Shown here: positions 7,024-11,249 of the stretch, one piece after another
How the letters are laid out: every line of letters begins with the position of its first letter
Numbering within the stretch: position 1 is the stretch's first letter
DNA from: BOG-908 sp964247675
GTDB taxonomy: Bacteria; Pseudomonadota; Alphaproteobacteria; Acetobacterales; Acetobacteraceae
Length of the DNA stretch: 11,249 nucleotides
NCBI GenBank assembly: GCA_964247675.1
Contig: CAXTVW010000112.1
Location: 1-11,249, forward strand
Direction of reading: 5' to 3'
Position numbers and translations under genes: made by a program
The notes under the pieces: model-generated
Seen by the model: the letters and a program-made list of their open reading frames with translations, nothing else
Told to the model about the DNA's origin: nothing
Database searches by the model: none

Positions 7024-7773
7024 ATGGACACCCTAGCCGCCCTACGCCTCCAAATAGAATGGGGCGCCGACGAAGCGCTGGACGACGCGCCCATCAACCG
7101 CCTCGCCGCGCCGCCCCCTACGCCCGCCCTGCCTCGCCCGATACAGGCCGCTCCCACCCCACGCCTGGCGCCGGCGGCACTCGCCCAGGCGGTGGCCGAG
7201 GGCGCCAACACGATCGAGGCGTTGCGCCAGGCGCTGGCGTCCTTCACCGGCTGTCCGCTGGCGGCCACGGCCACCAACCTGGTGTTCGCGGACGGCAACC
7301 CGGGAGCCGGGCTGGTCGTGGTGGGCGAGGTGCCCGGTGCGGAGGAGGATGTGTCTGGCCGGCCGTTCCAGGGGCCGGCCGGGCAGTTGCTGGACAGGAT
7401 GTTCGCCAGCATCGGGCTGTCGCGCGCGGACATGCTGCTGACCAGCCTGGTGCCCTGGCGCCCGCCCGGCGGCCGGCCGCCGACGGAGGCCGAGGTGCAG
7501 ATTTGCGCGCCGTTCCTGTGGCGCCACCTCACCCTGCTGCGCCCGCGGCTGATCGTGGCTGCCGGCACCCTGCCCGCGCGCACGCTGAGCGGCCGGGCGG
7601 ACACAATACGCAAGCTGCGCGGCCGGTGGCTGCAGGTGGCGGTGCCCGGCCTGCCTGCGCCGATACCCGTGCTGCCGATGTTCGGGCCGGCCGCGCTGCT
7701 CGCCACACCCGCGTGCAAGCGCGAAGCCTGGACCGACCTTATTACACTTAAACGCGCTTTGACCGCGCTCTAA
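7024..7773 (+). CDS. udg: family-4-type uracil-DNA glycosylase, motif histidine missing
   Basis: 249 aa. Family-4 enzymes remove uracil from DNA to start base-excision repair and carry a 4Fe-4S cluster. Supporting motifs: the N-terminal 'ALRLQIEWGADEAL' lead, TGCPLAATATNLVFADGNPGA (75-95 in part), GEVPGAEED (101-109; usually GEAPG), PFQGPAGQLLDRM (114-126), TSLVPWRPPGGRPPT (140-154; usually TN-), and KREAWTDL (232-239). Cysteines are Cys77, Cys161 and Cys231; the first two fall where cluster ligands are seen in relatives. The late motif normally reading HPAYLL is FGPAALL (220-226) here, so the usual histidine is glycine (Gly221). This may reduce or alter activity. I chose ATG 7024 because an in-frame upstream extension would only translate the hairpin repeat. 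Residues about 28-50 form a Pro/Ala-rich linker. Confidence 0.9.
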   Translation: MDTLAALRLQIEWGADEALDDAPINRLAAPPPTPALPRPIQAAPTPRLAPAALAQAVAEGANTIEALRQALASFTGCPLAATATNLVFADGNPGAGLVVVGEVPGAEEDVSGRPFQGPAGQLLDRMFASIGLSRADMLLTSLVPWRPPGGRPPTEAEVQICAPFLWRHLTLLRPRLIVAAGTLPARTLSGRADTIRKLRGRWLQVAVPGLPAPIPVLPMFGPAALLATPACKREAWTDLITLKRALTAL

Positions 7774-7934
7774 TGGGTCCGGTGACGCCAACCTGCTGAT
7801 ATGGCGCGGTGCGCAGGAAGATTTCGTTGCTGATTTACAAGTGAACAGGCTTCTTCCGGTTTCGAAACGGACCATCTAGTCCTCCGGTACAGAAGCTGAA
7901 GCGCCTCGGTATTGATGGATGCGCCAGGCGCTTA

Positions 7935-7980
7935 CTCGCAAGTTGCGAGCCAAGTCTTGCACTGCGGTAAACTTTATTTG
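7935..7980 (+). promoter_or_regulatory. candidate operator and promoter upstream of slt
   Basis: A 15-bp palindrome, CTCGCAAGTTGCGAG (7935-7949), lies 60-75 bp upstream of the chosen slt start. It is followed by CTTGCA and an A/T-rich TAAACTTTATTTG stretch (7968-7980), unusual in this GC-rich setting. These fit an operator next to a promoter, although no well-spaced -35/-10 pair can be fixed. The whole gap 7774-8008 (235 bp) contains no repeat copy, no clear terminator and no gene. It also holds the 10-bp palindrome GTTTCGAAAC (7859-7868). Confidence 0.35.
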
Positions 7981-8008
7981 CGGTTGCGCCCGTCGGCCGA
8001 ACGCTGTT

Positions 8009-9661
8009 ATGGGCACCGCCATGCGAGGGATCGGGTTTTCCATCTCCCGCCTTTCCACTGCCCGCGCCGTTTTGGCGGGCGCTGCCCTCCTGGCCGGCAC
8101 CGCGTTGCGGCCCGCCCAGGCATCCGGCAGCGGTGGGTTGGCGCCACAGTCTGACGACCTGGCCATGGCCGTGCCCCGTATACATCCGGGCGCCGGGACC
8201 AACGGCATAGGCCTGCCGCAACCGCTGGCACCCAGCGAGGCGGCAAAGGTTCGCCGCATCTTCGCCCTGCAGCGCGCCGGCGCCCTGCCGCAAGCCGTGG
8301 CGGAGACGGCACGGCTGGATGATGACACGCTGCTGGGGCACATCCTGGCCGACCGGCTGCTGATGAAACCGGTCCGCACCCGCACGCCGGCGCTGGCCGA
8401 TTGGCTGGGCCGGTATGCGGACCTGCCGGACGCAACCGCGATCTACGCGCTGTTGGTACAGCGATTGCCGTCGGGCGCCGCGCGCCCGCCGGCCCCTGCC
8501 AACGCGAAGCTTGGCTCGGCCGCCCATGCGGCAAAGGCGGACAGCGCGGCCGCGGCCGCTGCACGCGCCGCCTTCACCGCCGGCCACGATGCCCAGGCCG
8601 AACGGCTGGGGCGCGATGCATTCACCCGCAGCCAGAACCGGGATGGCCAGGCCGCCTACGTGGCAGGGCTGGCGGCGTTCCGTGCCGGCCGGCTGGACCG
8701 GGCCGCCGGTTACTTCGAACTCGCCTCCGTGGCGGACGGAACGGGCGCCAGCCTGCGGGCCGCGGCCGCACTTTGGGCAGCGCGGGCGCATCTGCGCCAG
8801 GGCGAGGCGGCTGCGTGGCGGCCGTGGATGATGCGCGCGGCGGCGGAGCCCCATACGCTGCACGGCATGCTCGCCCGCCGCGCTCTGGGCCTGCAGGTCC
8901 AGGCCGCGCCGGCCAGCCCGGTCCTGGCCGAGGCGGACCTGGAAGCGGTATCCGCCACCCCGCAGGGGCGCCGGGCCTTTGCGCTGCTGCAGGTGGGCGA
9001 GCCCGCACGCGCCGAAGCCGAATTGCGCCTGCTCTGGCCGCAAGCGCAGGCCTCGACGGCCCTGTCGCGCGCGCTGTTCCTCGTGGCGGGCGCGGCCAGG
9101 CTGACCGACCTCGTGGCCGATCTGTCCAGCATCGTGGACGCCAGCGAGGCCGACCTGCCGGTGCCGATCCTGCGCCCGCGCGGCGGCTTCCGGCTGGACC
9201 GGGCGCTGGTGTATGCCGTCACACGTGTGGAATCCAATTTCGACGGGCAAGCCGTCTCCGGCGCCGGCGCCAACGGGCTGATGCAGCTGATGCCGGGTGT
9301 GGTGGAGACGGTGGGCCAGAACGCAGGCGCGCAGCCGCTGACCGATCCGGGCCAGAACCTGAAACTTGGCCAGGCCTACCTGGCCTATCTCAGCCGGCCG
9401 GATCTCGCGGGCGACGACCTGCTGCGCGTGCTGGCCAGCTACAACGCGGGGCCGACCGCGGTACAGCGCTGGGCCCACATGGCGGGTGATGATCCGCTGC
9501 TGTTCCTGGAGGCCATACCGGTGGACGAGACACGCCATTTCCTGGAGCGCACGCTGTCCAATCTCTGGGGGTATGCCGCGCGTTTCCGCGTGGCGGCGCC
9601 CAGTCTGGACGCGCTGGCCTACGGGGATTGGCCACGGTTTTCTCCGGAGCGGATGCACTGA
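8009..9661 (+). CDS. slt: exported lytic murein transglycosylase (Slt-like, GH23)
   Basis: 550 aa from ATG 8009. It cleaves peptidoglycan glycan strands in the periplasm, forming 1,6-anhydromuramic ends. Residues 1-38 are a signal peptide: a basic start, the hydrophobic AVLAGAALLAGTAL, and AQA before the cut. Residues about 60-380 are Ala-rich helical repeats like the superhelical U-domain of Slt70. The catalytic domain (about 390-540) has VESNF with catalytic Glu408, GLMQLMP (423-429) and SYNAGP (477-482), all intact. It ends with the FLERTLSNLWGYAARF helix common in alphaproteobacterial members. ATG 8021 is equally possible as a start. The longer frame from 7919 is unlikely because it would cover the palindrome and A/T-rich promoter-like region and put about 30 residues before the signal peptide. 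A repeat pair follows the stop. Confidence 0.95.
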   Translation: MGTAMRGIGFSISRLSTARAVLAGAALLAGTALRPAQASGSGGLAPQSDDLAMAVPRIHPGAGTNGIGLPQPLAPSEAAKVRRIFALQRAGALPQAVAETARLDDDTLLGHILADRLLMKPVRTRTPALADWLGRYADLPDATAIYALLVQRLPSGAARPPAPANAKLGSAAHAAKADSAAAAAARAAFTAGHDAQAERLGRDAFTRSQNRDGQAAYVAGLAAFRAGRLDRAAGYFELASVADGTGASLRAAAALWAARAHLRQGEAAAWRPWMMRAAAEPHTLHGMLARRALGLQVQAAPASPVLAEADLEAVSATPQGRRAFALLQVGEPARAEAELRLLWPQAQASTALSRALFLVAGAARLTDLVADLSSIVDASEADLPVPILRPRGGFRLDRALVYAVTRVESNFDGQAVSGAGANGLMQLMPGVVETVGQNAGAQPLTDPGQNLKLGQAYLAYLSRPDLAGDDLLRVLASYNAGPTAVQRWAHMAGDDPLLFLEAIPVDETRHFLERTLSNLWGYAARFRVAAPSLDALAYGDWPRFSPERMH

Positions 9662-9669
9662 GGCAGTAA

Positions 9670-9718
9670 GGAAGCAAGGCCTTCTTTTTTGAAAAAAAGA
9701 AGCAAAAAACTTTTGCTC
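9670..9718 (-). repeat. hairpin repeat copy 6 (inverted)
   Basis: This copy begins 8 bp after the slt stop. Its stem is CTTCTTTTTT / AAAAAAGAAG and its sequence is almost identical to copy 5 read on the other strand. The inner end, CTTTTGCTC, faces copy 7. Confidence 0.88.
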
Positions 9719-9768
9719 CGTTCGGGTGCGTGTGGTTGAAGCGCGCCCCTCGGCGCTCCGCGTCAGCG

Positions 9769-9818
9769 CTCGCAAAAGCTTTTTGCTTCTTTTTCTCGAA
9801 AAAGAAGGCCTTGCTTCC
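9769..9818 (+). repeat. hairpin repeat copy 7
   Basis: Plus-orientation partner of copy 6, with 50 nt between them. Its stem is CTTCTTTTTC / GAAAAAGAAG, in which the innermost T-A pair of other copies has become C-G on both sides. Only the TTTTGC/GCAAAA part of the inner arms still pairs. It ends about 27 bp before the moaB start. Confidence 0.87.
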
Positions 9819-9844
9819 TTCTGCATCAACAGAGCGGAGTCGCC

Positions 9845-10375
9845 GTGGCACGGATCGACGAGACCATCGCCTTCATACCCGTGCAGATGGCGGTGCTCAC
9901 CGTCTCGGACACGCGTGATGCGTCCAATGACACTTCGGGCGACACGCTGGCGGCGCGCATCGCCGCGGCGGGACACCTGGTGCGCGCACGGGCGATCTGC
10001 CGCGATGATGCGGATGTGATCACAGGACATCTGCGCGGCTGGGTGAACGACCCGGAGATCGATGTGGTCATCACCACCGGCGGCACGGGCGTGACAGGGC
10101 GGGACGTGACGCCGGAAGCTTTCGACCGCGTGCTGGAAAAGCGTATCGAGGGATTTGGCGAGCTGTTCCGCATGCTGAGCTACCAGAAGATCGGCACCTC
10201 CACGATCCAGTCGCGCGCGCTGGCCGGCGTGGCGGGCGGCACCTATCTGTTCGCCCTGCCGGGCAGCACAGGCGCGGTAAAGGATGCGTGGGATGACATC
10301 CTGGTCTGGCAACTCGACGTGCGCCACCGCCCCTGCAATTTCGTGGAGTTGATGCCGAGACTGAAGGAACGCTGA
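9845..10375 (+). CDS. moaB: molybdenum cofactor biosynthesis protein MoaB
   Basis: 176 aa, near the 170 aa of the E. coli protein. MoaB/MogA-type proteins bind molybdopterin and, in some organisms, adenylate it before molybdenum insertion; in E. coli MogA does this and the task of MoaB is unclear. Key motifs: AVLTVSDTR (16-24), TTGGTG (77-82) with GRDVTPE (85-91), GFGELFRMLS (103-112) and the ALPGSTGAVKDAW loop (137-149). No domain is missing. The start is GTG at 9845, supported by GGAG 5 nt upstream. It has no other molybdenum cofactor genes nearby. It stands between repeat copies 7 and 8 and is probably transcribed on its own. Confidence 0.96.
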   Translation: MARIDETIAFIPVQMAVLTVSDTRDASNDTSGDTLAARIAAAGHLVRARAICRDDADVITGHLRGWVNDPEIDVVITTGGTGVTGRDVTPEAFDRVLEKRIEGFGELFRMLSYQKIGTSTIQSRALAGVAGGTYLFALPGSTGAVKDAWDDILVWQLDVRHRPCNFVELMPRLKER

Positions 10376-10397
10376 TACCGCCACAAATGCGCGAGGA

Positions 10398-10448
10398 TGA
10401 AAGTTTTTTGGTTCTACTTTTCGAAAAAGAACCGCTCGCTCGCTTGCC
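10398..10448 (+). repeat. hairpin repeat copy 8 (single, divergent)
   Basis: An unpaired copy 22 bp after the moaB stop. The stem is GTTCT..CTTTTC / GAAAAAGAAC, with two extra bases in the left arm, and the outer end has drifted to cgctcgctcgcttgcc. No inverted partner is visible between it and moaB. Confidence 0.75.
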
Positions 10449-10453
10449 TGTTT

Positions 10454-10471
10454 GTCCTCGGCAACGAGGAC
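10454..10471 (+). promoter_or_regulatory. hairpin masking the SDR ribosome binding site
   Basis: GTCCTCG (10454-10460) and CGAGGAC (10465-10471) form a perfect 7-bp stem with a GCAA tetraloop, a stable GNRA type. The GAGGA at 10466-10470 is the ribosome binding site of the SDR gene, 7 nt before its ATG. Folding would hide it. The structure is plain in the sequence; control of translation is inference. Confidence 0.5.
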
Positions 10472-10477
10472 CCAGAG

Positions 10478-11249
10478 ATGAAACTGGCTGGCAAGGTCGC
10501 CTACATCACAGGAGCCGATTCCGGCATTGGCCAGGCTACGGCCAAGCTGTTCGCCGAAGAAGGTGCGGACGTAGCAATCGGCTACCACACGGACGAAGCC
10601 GGTGCGCGCGAGACGGCGGCGCTGGTGCAAGCGGCAGGCCGGCGGGCGCAGGTGCTGCAGGTGGATGCCGCGGACCAGGCTTCCGTGGAGGCGTTCTTTG
10701 CCGGCGCGGCAAAAGCGCTGGGCACGCCTGACGTGTTCGTGGCGAATGCGGGGGTGGGCATGGGCGATCCCAAACAGGTGTCCGAGTTGGACACGCCATC
10801 GCTGGACAGGATCCTGGATACCGATTTGAAAGGCCCGCTGTATTGCGCGCGCACTTTCGTGCAATTGCGGCGGGCTGCAGGCGGCGGCGGCAGGTTTCTG
10901 ATCACAGGGTCCGTGGCGGGCCACTTGCCCACCCCGAACAGCGCGCCGTACGGCATGGCAAAAGCGGGCGTGAACTCGCTCGTGCGCTCGCTTTCGGTGG
11001 AGGTGGCGCCTGACCGCATCAACGTGAACGCGATCGCGCCTGGCCTGATCGAGACGCCGATGACGCAGAAGCGGCTGGACGATCCGGTGGCACGCGAGAA
11101 GAGCATGGCGGCGATCCCGTGGAAACGCCCCGGGCGGCCGGAGGAGATTGCGGGATTGGCGCTGTTCCTGGCTGCGGAGTCCGGTGATTACGTCACCGGG
11201 CAGACGTGGACGATGGATGGCGGGCTGACGATGCATTGGGGTGGAGCTT
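10478..11249 (+). CDS. SDR family oxidoreductase (3' end off window)
   Basis: 257 codons are visible. The ending MDGGLTMHWGGA is where relatives stop, and the next base is T, so only the stop codon may be missing. It is a classical short-chain dehydrogenase using NAD(H) or NADP(H) with a Rossmann fold. Motifs: cofactor loop TGADSGIGQ (11-19), NAGV (90-93), catalytic Ser145 in ITGSVAG, Tyr158 and Lys162 in YGMAK, and PGLIETPM (188-195). The helix residue that is often the fourth catalytic Asn is Asp116 (DTDLKG), as in a group of glucose-1-dehydrogenase-like SDRs I recall. The substrate cannot be told from sequence; a sugar or polyol is a guess. ATG 10478 has GAGGA 7 nt upstream, held in a hairpin. 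Confidence 0.93.
   Translation, partial: MKLAGKVAYITGADSGIGQATAKLFAEEGADVAIGYHTDEAGARETAALVQAAGRRAQVLQVDAADQASVEAFFAGAAKALGTPDVFVANAGVGMGDPKQVSELDTPSLDRILDTDLKGPLYCARTFVQLRRAAGGGGRFLITGSVAGHLPTPNSAPYGMAKAGVNSLVRSLSVEVAPDRINVNAIAPGLIETPMTQKRLDDPVAREKSMAAIPWKRPGRPEEIAGLALFLAAESGDYVTGQTWTMDGGLTMHWGGA

Noticed and set aside
7919..8008. Earlier ATG start for slt at 7919
   Set aside because: It would place a Cys-rich stretch before a clear signal peptide and run through the palindrome and A/T-rich promoter-like region.
2411..10448. CRISPR array or tandem repeat
   Set aside because: Copies are dispersed over 8 kb, alternate in orientation, and are separated by genes rather than uniform spacers.
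10823..10828. Loss of the catalytic Asn in the SDR (Asp116)
   Set aside because: I recall a sizeable group of SDRs with TDL at this position and the Ser-Tyr-Lys triad intact, so it is probably normal for the subfamily.
7835..11236. A 1133-codon open frame on the minus strand opposite slt, moaB and the SDR gene
   Set aside because: It crosses three well-supported plus-strand genes and their repeats. Its product is rich in His, Arg, Gln and Ala with no domain, as expected for antisense frames in GC-rich DNA.

Overview
The window is GC-rich bacterial chromosome. I infer an alphaproteobacterium, most likely of the Acetobacteraceae. The reasons are the style of the housekeeping proteins (ClpB, YqgE/AlgH, family-4 uracil-DNA glycosylase, Slt-type transglycosylase, MoaB) and an A/T-rich hairpin repeat of a kind I associate with that family. 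The sequence alone does not prove the family. Eleven protein genes are supported. The gene at the left edge is cut at its 3' end, and the gene at the right edge is cut at or just before its stop.

Left part (1-1783): two genes on the minus strand. One is a Prx5-type peroxiredoxin. Downstream of it is an unusual protein joining a T5orf172/GIY-YIG-like domain to Sel1-like repeats. No copies of the hairpin repeat occur here. A short divergent promoter region (1651-1783) separates this pair from the rest.

Right part (1784-11249): nine genes, all on the plus strand. In order they are yqgE, clpB, a secreted DUF3859-type protein, a translationally coupled DUF5872-like/DUF3140 pair, a uracil-DNA glycosylase, an exported lytic transglycosylase, moaB, and an SDR oxidoreductase. 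The genes look like a co-oriented series of separate units rather than one pathway: proteostasis, envelope, DNA repair, cofactor synthesis and redox.

The most striking non-coding feature is eight copies of a roughly 50-bp A/T-rich hairpin repeat, found only in the gaps between plus-strand genes. Six copies form three head-to-head pairs, after clpB, DUF3140 and the transglycosylase gene. One copy after yqgE keeps only a shrunken partner, and one after moaB stands alone. Stem bases change in compensating pairs between copies, so the fold seems to be what is kept. The paired units look like bidirectional terminators and are arranged like REP/REPIN elements. One copy forms the leader of the uracil-DNA glycosylase gene.

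Other points worth a second look: a glycosylase lacking the usual motif histidine, a hairpin that masks the ribosome binding site of the SDR gene, a strong preference for the Ile codon ATA before CGN and CCN codons, and the two-gene DUF5872/DUF3140 unit of unknown function. I see no tRNA, rRNA, CRISPR array, transposase, integrase or phage gene.
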